A stretch of 64,000 nt of DNA from Hippopus hippopus (lineage: Eukaryota > Mollusca > Bivalvia > Cardiida > Cardiidae). Positions within the stretch are counted from its first letter, which is position 1; every line of letters begins with the position of its first letter. Positions 52,587 through 62,866 of the stretch are shown here, one piece after another. The position numbers and the translations under genes are program-made. Location: assembly GCA_946811185.2 (NCBI GenBank), contig OX328107.1, positions 42,398,360-42,462,359 of the forward strand, written 5' to 3'. The notes under the pieces were generated by a model that saw nothing but the letters and a program-made list of their open reading frames with translations, was not told where the DNA came from and did not search any database.

Positions 52587-53158
52587 ACTCTTTACCACGC
52601 AACAGAAATGTAGACTAGTCCAAATTGATTTGCAGACCACAATTTCGATAGGGTTGAAAACATTGTAGGAAAAGGAGAAAATGCTGGTTACCAGCATTTT
52701 CTCCATTTGCCACAATGTTTTCAGTAGGTTTCTCTCTCAGGGTTGTTTCAAATGCAAATGCTTTCAGAGATTTGAAATCATCTCTTTCTGCCACATGTAA
52801 TTTGTTGTCTGTATTGTGTTTTCAACTTGGACTGGTCTAAAATTTTGTTATATGGTACGGGGTAAGCAAAGATAATGTTTATGTATTTACCTTTCAAGCA
52901 CTGAATAATTTAAACACATTTTTTTTGTCCTGTGACCCTTTGACCAGATAACAAAATTATAGACTTGTTTAAATTGAGAGCATTTGCAGACGACAAATTC
53001 AAGAAATCTCAAATGACAGAATTTGTCTTTGAAAAGGTAGATAACATTGTAGGAAAAGGAGAAAATGCTGGTTACCATCATTTTCTCCTTTTCCTACAAT
53101 GTCTCGATAGCTTTTTTTCTCTAGGCTGAAAAATCAGCAGACTCTTTGGTAAAGGTTG
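52585..53158 (-). repeat. Two family A MITEs
   Basis: 52585-52865 (ends from both orientations, so probably a recombinant) and 52934-53158, in which both arms have a matched change (ATTGTAGGAAAAGG and CCTTTTCCTACAAT). Confidence 0.87.
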
Positions 53159-53217
53159 GAAATCCCATACATGGCAAATTCTTGATTCAGTGCTTGCTCT
53201 TGCCTTTTTGCAGATTA

Positions 53218-53345
53218 GATGACAGTATAGATCCAAGATTAGACTACATGTGTGCAGTGTGATCTTGATCTACACTGCCCACAAGGGAAGCTAAAGCTTT
53301 ACTTTTCACTCTAAAGGTCGATTCATTACTATTCAAGCTATTTTT
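53218..53345. repeat. Family B core
   Basis: GACAGTATAGATCCAAGATTAG and GTGTGATCTTGATCTACACTG. Confidence 0.6.
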
Positions 53346-53899
53346 AGACATACCATTTACTAGACCAGGTGAAAAGAATGATGAATATTTGGGCAAAAGG
53401 AAAGTTTTTCTGTAAGAGATTGGACAAATATTTTCGAAAATAGGAGCAGGAAGCACTGTAACAAACATCTGTTCCTTTTTCCTTAATGTTTTTGTAACTG
53501 ACAACCACTGGGATGTAAAATCATGGGTCTGTATGGTTATCAGTTTGAGTTTATACCAGGTAAAGTGTCGAACAGACAAGATTATGTAATGATAATTTAT
53601 TGTGTGGATTTGCCATACATTACAGATATTTTTGTGTCAAAGGGAGATCACTCAGTATGGAATAATTTGATCTAAGTTCACCTTGTAGACCTGTAAGAAT
53701 AAAATACAATTTGGTGCTTACAACCTTGTTTGAGCCAAAATTTCCTACAAAATTTTAAACACTATAGATCTAAGATCAGATTGCACAAGACATGCTGTCT
53801 GATCTTGATCCATGTTGTCTGCTTCAGCACCTAAGACTTTGCAGAGATCCTGAAAAAAAGATTCGCAGAACTGATTGAATATGGCTGAAAAGTAGAATT
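53346..53899. other. Unique stretch with old A-like and B-like cores
   Basis: 53400-53510 has a faint A core. 53755-53825 is a B core (ACTATAGATCTAAGATCAG, TGTCTGATCTTGATCC). No gene seen. Confidence 0.45.
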
Positions 53900-54510
53900 T
53901 TTCCAAAGAATGTTTTTCGACAACTTTGTTGGTAAAGGAGAAAATTCTGGCTAACCAGCATTTACTTCTTTTCCCACCATGTTTTCAAAATGCTCCCTCT
54001 TCAGGGTCATCAAAACACAGGATTGTTTGGTAAAATGGTTAGCCCTTTACCACACAATCCAGAGTTTTAAAATCCGTGAAAGAGAAGGCTTTCGAAAACC
54101 TGGTGGGAAAAGGAGAAAATGCTGGTAACCAGCATTTTCTCCTTTTCCCGCCATGTTTTCTACCCTACCAAATACAGAAGCTTAAATGGTGACTTAAGCA
54201 ACATTTAAATTGTCGTATGCAAATGCTTTCAGTTTAGTCCAGTCCAAAATTTTGTCATTTGGTAAAGAGTGGAGCCTTTACCAGATCACAGAATTTTTGA
54301 CTCGTCCATTTAAGCAGATTGCAAATTATGAGACTTGAATTTAGCTACAGTGATGGGATTCGTCTTTGAAAAGGTTGGAAACATTTTTGGAAAAGTAGAA
54401 AGTGCTGTTTTCAGGTGTCTTTGCACTTCTCCCACCATGTTTTCAAATGCTGTCTTCTGTTGTGGGGAGAGGTGTCTAAAAAACATGGGATTTTTTCAGA
54501 TGGGACTGAT
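53900..54510. repeat. Three family A MITEs
   Basis: 53900-54045 minus (5' part missing), 54038-54271 plus (arms GGTGGGAAAAGG and CCTTTTCCCGCC), 54270-54505 minus (decayed palindrome). Confidence 0.85.
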
Positions 54511-54620
54511 ACGGTAGAAATTGTCCTAAAAATGGTAGGAAACATTGCAGGAATAGGAGAAAATGCTGGTTACCTCTAATTACCAGCATTTTCTCATTTT
54601 CTCAGGTCGTTTTCAGATGC

Positions 54621-56008
54621 CTTTTTAGCTCACCTGAGCACGAAGTGCTCAAGGTGAGCTTTTGTGATCGTGCTTGTCTGGCGTCCGTTGTGCGTCGTGC
54701 GTTGTCAACTTTTACCTTGTGTACGCTCTAGAGGCCACATTTTCAGTCCGATACTCATGAAACTTGGTCAGAATGTTTGTCTCGATGATATCTCGGATGA
54801 GTTTGATAATGGGTCATGTCGGGTCAAAAACTAGGTCACTAGGTCAAATCTTAGAAAAACCTTGTGTATGCTCTATAGGCCACATTTTCAGTCCAAAACT
54901 CTTGAAAGTTGGTCAGAATGTTTGTCTTGATGATATCTTGAACGAGTTCGAAAATGGGGTCATGTTCGGTCAAAAACTAGGTCACTAGGTAAAATCTTAG
55001 AAAAACCTTGTGTATGCTCTATAGGCCACACTTTCTGTCCAAAACTCTTGAAAGTTGGTCAGAATGTTTGTTTTGACGATACATCAGATGAGTTTGAAAA
55101 TGGGTCATGTTGGGTCAAAAACTAGGTCACTAGGTAAAATCTTAGAAAAACCTTGTGTACTCTCCAGAGGCCACATTTTCAGTCCAAAACTCCTGAAAAT
55201 TAGTCAGATTGTTTGTCTTGATGATATCTCGAATGAGTTTGAAAATGGGTTATGTCCAGTCGAAAAACTAGGTCACTAGGTAAAATCTTAGAAAATCCTT
55301 GTGTATGCTCTAGAGGCAACATTTTCTGTCCAAAACTCTTGAAAGTTGGTCAGAATGTTTTTCTTGATGATACCTCAGACGAGTTTGCAAAAGGGTCAGG
55401 TCGAGTCAAAAACTAGGTCACTAGGTCAAATCTTAGAAAAACCTTGTGTATGCTCTTGAGGCCACATTTTCTGTCCAAAATTCTTGAAAGTTAGTCAGAA
55501 TGTTTGCCTTGATGATATCTCAGACGAGTTAAAAAATGGGTCATGTTAGGACGAAAACTAGGTCACTAGGTTATATCTTAGAAAAACCTTGTGTAGGCTG
55601 TAGAGCGACATTTTCAGCCCAAAACTCTTGAAAGTTGGTCAGAATATTTGTCTTGATTATATCTTGGATTAGTTTGAAAATGGGTCATGTTGGGTCAAAA
55701 TCTAGGTCACTAGATCAAATCTTAGAAAAACCTTGTATACGCTCTAGAGGCCACATTTTCAATCCTATATTCATGAAACTTGGTCACAATGTTTGTCTTG
55801 ATGATTTTTTGGACCAGTTTTCAAGTGGATCATTTTGGGTTAATAACTAGGTCACTGAGTCAAATCTTCAAAAAACCCTTTTCAGTCAAATACTCATGAA
55901 AATCTTGGTAGAATGTTTGTCATAATATCTCAAAAGAGATTGAAAATGGGTCATGTTTGGTCAAAAGACTCAGATGAGCGACTTCAGGGTCATCATGGCC
56001 CTCTTGTT
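54621..56008 (+). mobile_element. Hairpin-ended element 5 (HEE5), about 1.4 kb
   Basis: 5' hairpin 54627-54660 (AGCTCACCTGAGCAC, GAA loop, GTGCTCAAGGTGAGCT). 3' CTCAGATGAGC (55969-55979), hairpin AGGGTCAT/CATGGCCCT-type (55986-56002) and CTTGTTG. Interior is eight to nine diverged units. ORFs at 54764, 55055 and 55635 are translations of the repeats. Confidence 0.82.
54715..55960 (+). repeat. Internal tandem repeat of HEE5, about 145-bp unit
   Basis: Each unit carries TGCTCTAGAGGCCACATTTT, GTTGGTCAGAATGTTTGTC, TGATGATATCTCGGATGAG and AAAACTAGGTCACTAGGT. Related to the second HEE1 array. Confidence 0.93.
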
Positions 56009-56215
56009 GTAAAAATACAGGATTGTTTGGTGCAAGGTTTGCAGATTAGAGAATGTTTAGCAATTGTTGTTGTGCTGTAAACACCAGTGTATTTATAAAG
56101 TTAGAAAATCAATTTAGTGTTGAATGCTGTTGGTTTTCAATTGTTATAGCACACCCCCTCCACCTCTACAGTCCAATTCCATTTAAGAAGCACTCCTTGA
56201 TTTGATCTATTTAAG

Positions 56216-56667
56216 TCTTAACCAGACTACAAGATTCTTGACTTGTCCAAACCAAAAGCGTTAAATTTTGCAGATGACAAATTAATATGTTTCAAATTGT
56301 TATAGTTGTCTTTGATAGGGTAGAAAACATGGCGGAAATAGGAGAAAACGCTAGTCACCAGCCTTTTCTCCTTTCCAAACAGTGTTTTCGAAAATCTTCT
56401 TTCTCAGGGTTGTTTAAAGTCAGGGATGTGTGGTAAAGGGAAAACACCTCACGATACCACAAAATTTTAGACTTGTCCAAATTGAAAGCAATTGAAGACT
56501 GCAAATTAAATGTGTTTCAAATTATAAGATTTGTCATGAAAGGGTAAAAAACATTGCGGAAAGAGGAGAAAATGCTGGATACCAGCTTTTTCTCCTTTTC
56601 CCACGATGGTTTCAAAAGCCTTTTTTCGTGGCTCCACAAAACATGGCATTGTGTGCTAAAGGGTCAG
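56216..56667 (-). repeat. Two family A MITEs
   Basis: 56216-56445 and 56447-56667, head to tail, both diverged at the ends (GGTAAAGGGAAAAC, GCTAAAGGGTCAG). Confidence 0.85.
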
Positions 56668-56763
56668 TCCTTCAGCACACAATGCTGAGTATCAGTATCT
56701 TAAAGAAGGCTTTCAAAAACATTTTTGGAAAAGGAGAAAATGCTGGGAACTACCATTTTCTCT

Positions 56764-58120
56764 TTTTTATACGCCCGTCGAAGACGGGACGTATTATGGG
56801 ATCACCCATGGAGTGCACGCTGGCGGGCGGTGTCCAGTTTTGTCCGGAGCATAACTTTGTCATCTCCAGTCCCATTGACTTGAAACTTAGCATGTGTGTT
56901 TGTTGCGATAATACGGAGTGCAGTGCGAAAGAACCATAACTCTACCTCATGCTGTCTTTGAGTTATTTCCCTTTGATCATCATTTTTACAGCATTTTCTG
57001 CTTGTCTGGAGCATAACTTTGTCATCTCCAATCTGATTGACTTGAAACTTGGTATTTGTGTTTGTTGCAATAATACAGAGTGCAGTGCAAAAGAACCATA
57101 ACTCTACCTCGTGCTGTCTTTGAGTTATTTCCCTTTGACCGTCATTTTTACAGCATTTTCTGCTTGTCCGGAGCATAATTTTGTCATCTCCAGTCCGATT
57201 GACTTGAAACTTGGTATTTGTGTTTGTTGCAATAATACGGAGTGCAATGCAAAAGAACCATAACTCTACCTGGTGCTGTCTTCGAGTTATTTCCCTTTGA
57301 TCATCATTTTTACAGGATTTTCTGCTTGTCCGGAACATAACTTTGTCATCTCTAGTCCGATTGACTTGAAACTTGGTATTTGTGTTTGTTGCAATAATAC
57401 AGAGTGCAGTGCAAAAGAACCATTACTATACCTCGTGTTGTCTTTGAGTTATTTCCCTTTGTCATTTTCACAGTATTTTCTGCTTGTCCGGAGATAAATT
57501 TGTCATCTCAAGTCCAATTGACTTGAAACTTTGCATTTGTGTTTGTTGCAATAAAAAGGAGTGCAGTGCAAAAGAACCATAACTCTACCTGGTGCTGTCT
57601 TTGAGTTATTTCCCTTTGATCGTCATTTTTACAGCATTTTCTGCTTGTCCGGAATATAACTTTGTCATCTCTAGTCTGAACATCTTCAAATTTGGTATGC
57701 ATGATTGTTGAAAATTTATGGAGTGCAGTGCACAAGAACCATAACTCTTCCTAGCACGAATTTTGAGTTATTTCCCTTTGATCGTCATTTTTACAGCATT
57801 TAGTGTTTGTCTGGAATATAACTTTGTCATCTCAAGTTAGAGTGACTTCAAACTTGGTATGCATGTTTGTTGCAATATTATGGAGTACAGTGCGCAAGAA
57901 CAAAAACTCTACCTAGTGCGGATTTTGAGTAATTCCACTTTGATCTTCATTTTTACAGTATTTCTTGCTTGTCCGGAACAGAACTTTATCACCTCAAGTC
58001 AAATTGACTTGAGACTTGGTAAACATGTTTGTTGCATTACCTGCCCTTTACGATTATTATACCCCCTCGACAACTGGTGGTGGGACGGGCGTATCTTGCG
58101 ACAATTTGCCGCTCTTGTTT
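56764..58120 (+). mobile_element. Hairpin-ended element 6 (HEE6), different end sequence
   Basis: 5' hairpin 56769-56794: ATACGCCCGTC, GAA loop, GACGGGACGTAT. 3' GACGGGCGTAT (58084-58094) is the exact complement of the 5' arm, 1.3 kb away. Then an imperfect hairpin (GCGACA...TGCCGC) and TCTTGTTT. The end sequence has nothing in common with HEE1-5, but the architecture is identical. Confidence 0.85.
56837..57985 (+). repeat. Internal tandem repeat of HEE6, 162-bp unit
   Basis: About seven units, starting near 56837, 57003, 57165, 57328, 57486, 57647 and 57808 (TTGTCCGGAGCATAACTTTG). As 162 is a multiple of three, the minus strand stays open over three units as a 54-residue repeat (56802-57338, 178 codons). 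No signal or domain supports a protein. Confidence 0.93.
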
Positions 58121-58196
58121 GATGATGTTTTACAATTACTTGGGTTTTTCTCTATATTGAATCATATTTTTTTGGTTCCAATTGGCTCACTGAGGG

Positions 58197-58380
58197 TAAA
58201 CTCTTTACCAGATGACAAAACTTTGTGTTTTTCCAAATTGAAAGCATTTGGTGACAACAAATTTAATGTAACCAGTATTTTCTCCTTATAGTTACCAGTA
58301 TTTTCTCCTTATACCACAATTTTTTCAAAAGCCTTCTGCTTAAAGGTCGTCAAACTCGGGATTGTGTGGTAAAAGGTTAA
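58197..58380 (-). repeat. Family A MITE, palindrome partly duplicated
   Basis: AACCAGTATTTTCTCCTTAT occurs twice in a row (58268-58312). End GTGTGGTAAAAGGTTAAG. Confidence 0.78.
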
Positions 58381-58486
58381 GACTATTTTTTAGCAGAAAT
58401 TGCATTTTCGTTGAGAACACTTGATATAACCCATTACTGTACATATATATTTTTAGAAGGATTCAACTTACTGATGTAGAGTGGAT

Positions 58487-58775
58487 TTTTAGCTAGGCAG
58501 TTTTCTAAGAAAACATTGAAGTATTGCAATAGCCCTGGTGCCTGTGACTGCCGTTGTTGCCTTGGTGGAAAAACTTTGAAATTTTATAATATCTGTGTCA
58601 TTAGATATTTACTTCAAAGCCTAACAAGTTGCTTACTATCAAAAGAGGACCCATATAACAGGGATCTGTAACCTCCAAAATATTTTTGATACAGTTATGC
58701 CCCTTTATAGACTTAAAACTTCCACTAAAGGCAACTGCAGCCGATTGTTGCCTCCCGCATGCTGTGCTCTTTTTT
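58487..58775 (+). mobile_element. Hairpin-ended element 8 (HEE8), decayed
   Basis: 5' TTTTTAGCTAGGCAGTT (58486); 3' AACTGCAGCCGATTG (about 58733-58747), then GCATGCTGTGCTC and a T-run. Interior shared with HEE7 (TAACAGGGATCTGTAACCTCC; ATACAGTTATGCCCC). Confidence 0.5.
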
Positions 58776-58882
58776 AACATAAAGCGGTCTGGATGTCTGA
58801 AAGCAGATGATTTTTTCAAAATATTTTGGCAAAAGGAGATATTCCCCATAATTTACAGATTGTCTTTTTTTTTTTTCACCTG

Positions 58883-59082
58883 TGAACTCTTTATCAGATA
58901 ACAGTTTCAAACTTGTCTTGAAAGCCTTTGCAGACAACCATATTGATTTCATTTGCAGACAAAACATTCAGTGCCGCTTAGAAGACTATTTCTGTCTTTG
59001 AAGAGGTAGAAAACATTTTTGGAAAAGAAGAATTTCCTTTTTTTGTGGTTAATAGACAGGAGGACTATTTGGTAATGGGTTT
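58883..59082 (-). repeat. Family A MITE, right palindrome arm lost
   Basis: AACTCTTTATCAGATAACAG start; duplicated TTTGCAGACAAN block (58925-58960); no CCAGCATTTT arm. Confidence 0.72.
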
Positions 59083-59099
59083 ATTATCCATTTATAACA

Positions 59100-59265
59100 A
59101 TAGTTTTCAAAATTAGCAGCTTCAAGAGGTGGAGAAAGAAATTCATTGTCATTTCTTGGGTGTTGGAGAACTTTTAAGTTGGAATAGGAATCACTCTTTT
59201 TCACACAATTTTTTCAAAAGTTGTCTTTAGGGAGCAGGTAAATAGTTGTATTGGTATACATGTAT
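59100..59265. repeat. Very diverged A-like sequence
   Basis: AAAGAAATTCATTGTC, TCTTTTTCACACAATTTTTTC; probably the old subfamily. Confidence 0.4.
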
Positions 59266-59276
59266 TACTTTTTTTT

Positions 59277-59492
59277 CTTTACAATCCTGTGTTGTAATGA
59301 CACATGGAAAGAGGACATTAAAAACATTGAGTGAAAAGGAGAACATGCTGATTACCAGCATTTTCTCCTTTGCCCTCAATGTTGTCTTTCCTTTCTGATA
59401 TGAATCTTATCATTTTTGCTAGATGAATTTGTTGTCTGCAAATGCTTTGAATTTGGACCGGTCTAAAATTTTGTCGCTTGGTAAAGAGTTAA
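59277..59492 (+). repeat. Family A MITE, joined to a family B copy
   Basis: Both arms show a matched change (CATTGAGTG left, CCCTCAATG right; consensus CATTGTGGG/CCCACAATG). The right TTAA (59489-59492) is also the left TTAA of a B element. Confidence 0.9.
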
Positions 59493-59700
59493 CCCTTAAA
59501 CTGCTAAACAAATGAAACTTAAAATTTCCACTCGATAGTAAAACCCAAAATACTGCAATTTCAAGTCGATCTCACTGGAAAAAAATACTGTATAGGACAG
59601 TGTAGATCTAAGATCAGACTGCACATTTTATGCGGTCTGATCTTGGATCTACACTTCGCAAAAGCGCCCCAAGTTGTGGCACTCATCAGCCAAAGGGTAA
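59489..59700. repeat. Family B MITE
   Basis: TTAACCCTTAAACTGCTAAA start, palindrome 59597-59659 (GACAGTGTAGATCTAAGATC against GATCTTGGATCTACACT), end CAGCCAAAGGGTAA. Confidence 0.87.
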
Positions 59701-60087
59701 ATATCAATCTGTAGCTACATACAAAAGAGTAGAGAACTTTATCGGAAAGCCATCGTCACAGGTGGGTGGCTCTAAATAAAGCAAACTGTTTCTAAAATAT
59801 CTTTTGAGGGGAGCTTTTTCCAAAATCCTATTGCTGTTTGAGCTTTCTTTTCTTTTTGAAAAATGAACCCATTTTCTCTAAATTATTAAAACTGTACATT
59901 TATACAGTTGCTGGTATTTGTAAACACTGAGGGAAAAGGAGTGATTACTTTTAACATGCAAGTTTTTTTTCTCCAAGAGTATTACACTCATTTATTTAGA
60001 GTGTTTACCTTTCAAACAAATATTTCTGTTTTCAGTAGCTATTCCTGGCTTTTAATTGTTGTTGAATTAACTTTTACCATGTTTATT
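59701..60087. other. Unique stretch, no gene seen
   Basis: AT-rich, faint A-like core at 59920-59985. Confidence 0.4.
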
Positions 60088-60330
60088 TCACTCTTTCCGA
60101 AACGACAAGATATTATACTAGTTAAAGCACTTGCGGACAACAACATTTTTATGACACAAATGTTAGAATTTGTGTCAGAAAGTCTAGAAAATTTGTGTCA
60201 GAAAGTCTAGAAAACATGGTGGGAAAAGGAGAAAATGCTAGTTACCAGCATTTTCTCCTTTTCCAACAATGTTTTCAAAAGCTGTGTTTATGAAGGTCAT
60301 TGAAGTTGGGACAGTTTTGGTTATTGCTCA
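60088..60330 (-). repeat. Family A MITE with a small internal duplication
   Basis: GTGTCAGAAAGTCTAGAAAA occurs twice in tandem (60172-60214). Palindrome 60213-60275. Confidence 0.85.
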
Positions 60331-60514
60331 GTTTATCTTAAATTCTGTAATGAGGATAATGTTAATATGATTATTATGAATGTGACATGTCTTTTTTGTG
60401 ACACTGGTGCGTTCTGTCATGATTTTAGCAATTTGTCACACAGTAATTATGTAACTGCTTTTAGTAAGTCATCAAGCACAGAGGAGACAGACAAGTAATG
60501 AGGACAGAGGTCCT

Positions 60515-60930
60515 CCATGACTAAGTGGTCTAGGCTCAGGATTAGCAGTCTGCTGTGAAATGGTCTGGGTTTGATCCCCACTGTAGGTTGTGTAGGATTT
60601 TTTAGTCAGCCCTGTACCAAACAAATTTTAGTTTTCATTGATCCAGAGGGATAAGGCTTTGAAATAATTGTGGGAAAAAGAGAAAGTGGTGGTATCTTAT
60701 CAAAAGGAAATAGGTACCTTGATAGAGCCACATTTAGTTGGTTGACTGCATATATTTCAATTTTAACAGCTCTAAAATTGTGTTGTGGGGTGAAGAGTTT
60801 TAAGAGAAGATAGTGCAGTTTCAAAGCCATTGACTTCAAAAGCCTCACTACATGTCCATGAGCAGACTGTGTGGGGGTGTCCTTGGGCAAGGCAATGCAC
60901 AGACCCAGCAAATTATCAGGGAAACCAAAG
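60515..60930 (+). mobile_element. tRNA-Leu-like SINE split by a family A MITE
   Basis: Head CATGACTAAGTGGTCTAGGC...GGTCTGGGTTTGATCCCCAC (60516-60583) resembles a tRNA with a long variable arm. The 3' part (GTGGGGGTGTCCTTGGGCAAGG, 60871-60891) is a block I associate with animal SINEs. 60612-60812 between them is a plus-oriented family A copy. Confidence 0.65.
60612..60812 (+). repeat. Family A MITE inside a SINE
   Basis: CCCTGTACCAAACAAATTTTAG start; AATTGTGGGAAAAAGAGAAAG; right palindrome arm deleted; GTTGTGGGGTGAAGAGTTTTAA end. Confidence 0.7.
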
Positions 60931-61319
60931 ACTTATGCTAAGAAGGATGTGCTGTTACTGATGTAATTGAACTACATGCATGTCTATGTAATAGTTAAAT
61001 GCTAAGAAGTCAAAATTAAACGATTTAAACAGCCAAAAGGAGGGAGCGTAGTGACCGACTGTGGCTGTTTAAATCGTTTAATTTTGAACTTCTTAGCATT
61101 TAACTGACTTAGTCTTTTTCTGCCCACATTACATCATTGCTGAAATAATTTGCCATACACGGAGTCCACTATTCACAAAGAAATGCCCTTTTACCCATAT
61201 ATGGAGTTGGCTCATTTGCTCATTGACAAGGAAACGTCCTAATTGCATCATCGCTAAAGAATGCCGTAATTTGCACGTGAATATAGGGGCTAAACAACTT
61301 GTGCACGACCACGTGATAT

Positions 61320-61505
61320 TTAACCCTTTAACAAACAATCCCTGGTTTTAACGACCGTGGGAAGGAAGGTTTTCGAAAACATATTTGGAAAAGGAGAAAA
61401 TGCTGGTTAACAACATTTTCTCCTTTTCCTACAATGTTTTCTACCCTGTCAAAAAACTCAACTTCATTTGTTCCACTTTCAAAATTTGTCATCAGCATCT
61501 TTTCC
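61320..61505 (+). repeat. Family A MITE, 3' end missing
   Basis: TTAACCCTTTAACAAACAATCC start; arms AACATATTTGGAAAAGG and CCTTTTCCTACAATG; ends at AAAATTTGTCATCAGC. Confidence 0.82.
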
Positions 61506-61537
61506 AGTACACACTTGAATATCGCCAGTGTTAAACA

Positions 61538-61741
61538 ATGTCAAATATGGCAGAATTTAAGTTTGGCGATTTCGATAGTCTTTCCGACCAAGATTTTGAG
61601 GAAGTAACGACTACTCAACTTATGGAAATTTCTACTGATTTACTACAGCATTATTTTTTCTTTAGATTTCAACATATCGTCGATTTACTTCTAAAACCTC
61701 GTAACTACAGCTTGTTTCAAGCTGCAGGTGCTATGTTTTAG
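61538..61741 (+). other. Weak candidate ORF, acidic N-terminus
   Basis: 67 codons, starting MSNMAEFKFGDFDSLSDQ. The first 30 residues are acidic and well composed, in CpG-richer DNA, unlike repeat-derived ORFs. The second half is hydrophobic-aromatic and may be intron read-through; a TTTTTTCTTTAG acceptor-like site ends at about 61667. Possibly a first exon, or a gene piece carried in the surrounding element. Family not recognised. Confidence 0.25.
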
Positions 61742-62051
61742 AGGAAAACCGACCATATAGATTGATCGGCATTTATTACAGAATCTGTGTTTTACCATTT
61801 TTCTTCTGTCAACAACGTAAGTACTTGGCATGTGCTAGATCTAATTTAAGTAATTGTTGAATATTAATTAGGGGGTAGGGTTTATGTACGCATGCGCAGT
61901 AAATCCAGATAAACTGCGACGTTTAAATGGATTAATGATCAAATTAAACCTGCATTGGGTAGTTTATAGAAAATAGATGGTCAAAAATTTTCAAATATGA
62001 GCGCTCTGATTGGATAGAAAAGTAGGACAAAGACTAAAATACAGACTGACC

Positions 62052-62165
62052 CTCAACCCTTTAATGCAAAATCATGACCCTGAGGAAGGACGCTTTTTGA
62101 CAGCATTGTGGGCAAAGGAGAAAGTGCTGGTAATCTGCAATGTTTTCCAACCTTTCGCTGCTAAT
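62052..62165 (+). repeat. Family A MITE 5' half
   Basis: CTCAACCCTTTAATGCAAAATC to AAAGTGCTGGTAATCTGC; right arm reduced to AATGTTTTCC. Confidence 0.75.
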
Positions 62166-62169
62166 TATG

Positions 62170-62310
62170 TTGAATGTGGACAGTGGCATGGGATGAATGT
62201 TGTGCATAATACTGGTAAAAGACACACAAGGAAGATGTGGATAGGTGCACTGGCCACCATAATTTAAACCAAAGCAGTATTGAAAAGTACAACACAAATA
62301 AACCAATCAT
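62170..62310 (+). mobile_element. 5'-truncated SINE (main family)
   Basis: GGACAGTGGCATGGGATGAATG to AAAGCAGTATTGAAAAGTACAAC and tail ACAAATAAACCAATC. Sits in a family A copy. Confidence 0.7.
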
Positions 62311-62499
62311 TTATTTAATAATACATTTAGGTTAAGATTTAGTCATCTTTTTTTCAGTAGGAAGAAAAAAAAAAAGTTATCAGTGTATGGGACCCAGGTT
62401 ATTCAGTGCTGAAACAGGCCTCATCATTTGCATAATATTTCTGTACTGTTGTGGAGGTTTTAGTAATTTTGTATGACTTTTCACATATTTTGTGGTTTA

Positions 62500-62714
62500 T
62501 ATCCCTTTACCAAACTATCACAAGTTTTTATGAATCTGTTTAAGGTGGTTTTTAAAGCATTTAGGGAAAAGGAGAAAATGCTGATAACCAGCATTGTATC
62601 TTTCTCCCATAGTGTTCCAAGAGAAATCCCATCATCTTAGCCATGTTTTATTTGTCGTCTGCAAATTATTTCAATTCAGACTGGTCTACAAGTTTGAGGT
62701 GTGGCAAAGGGTTA
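62500..62714 (+). repeat. Family A MITE
   Basis: TATCCCTTTACCAAACTATC start; AGGGAAAAGGAGAAAATGCTG; right arm decayed (TTGTATCTTTCTCCC); GGTGTGGCAAAGGGTTA end. Confidence 0.83.
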
Positions 62715-62866
62715 TATATACACTGTTACTGGAGTATATCACGTTTTTTATAACTCATTACCTTGTGGGCTTTTTTTAGATAAAGCAACAGTAGTAAAAT
62801 TATGTAATTTGAAGGAAAGATTTTGGGATAATTGTTAGAAAAGGAGCAATAACTTGAAACAATTGA

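Larger units (their letters stand above)
54511..56040 (-). repeat. Family A MITE split by a hairpin-ended element
   Basis: Left part has AAACATTGCAGGAATAGGAG and TACCAGCATTTTCTC; right part GTAAAAATACAGGATTGTTTGG. The insertion is in the T-rich CCTTNTTT block. Confidence 0.8.
56668..58140 (+). repeat. Family A MITE truncated by hairpin-ended element 6
   Basis: TCCTTCAGCACACAATGC to ACTACCATTTTCTC, then the HEE begins in the T-run. Only a weak right part (GATGATGTTTTACAATTAC) follows. Confidence 0.65.
60994..62035. mobile_element. Palindrome-headed element 2 (about 1 kb)
   Basis: Starts with a foldback of 43-bp arms (60994-61036 and 61062-61104; AGTTAAATGCTAAGAAGTC against the matching GACTTCTTAGCATTTAACT-type arm), with the spacer AAGGAGGGAGCGTAGTGACCGACTG. 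Following sequence has weak inverted ends (TTAGTCTTTTTCTGCC at 61110 and AGGACAAAGACTAAAA at 62023). Same plan as the element at 39814. A family A copy lies inside (61320-61505). Confidence 0.55.

Noticed and set aside
53640..53700. Possible exon before CTGTAAGAAT
   Set aside because: The donor-like site is not paired with a good acceptor and the GGGAGATCACTCAG motif is a common repeat-like piece.
54764..55850. Similar 70-75 codon ORFs (MVRMFVS..., MVRMFVL..., MVRIFVL...)
   Set aside because: Each is the same frame of a tandem unit of HEE5, broken by stops; the similarity is that of the DNA repeat.
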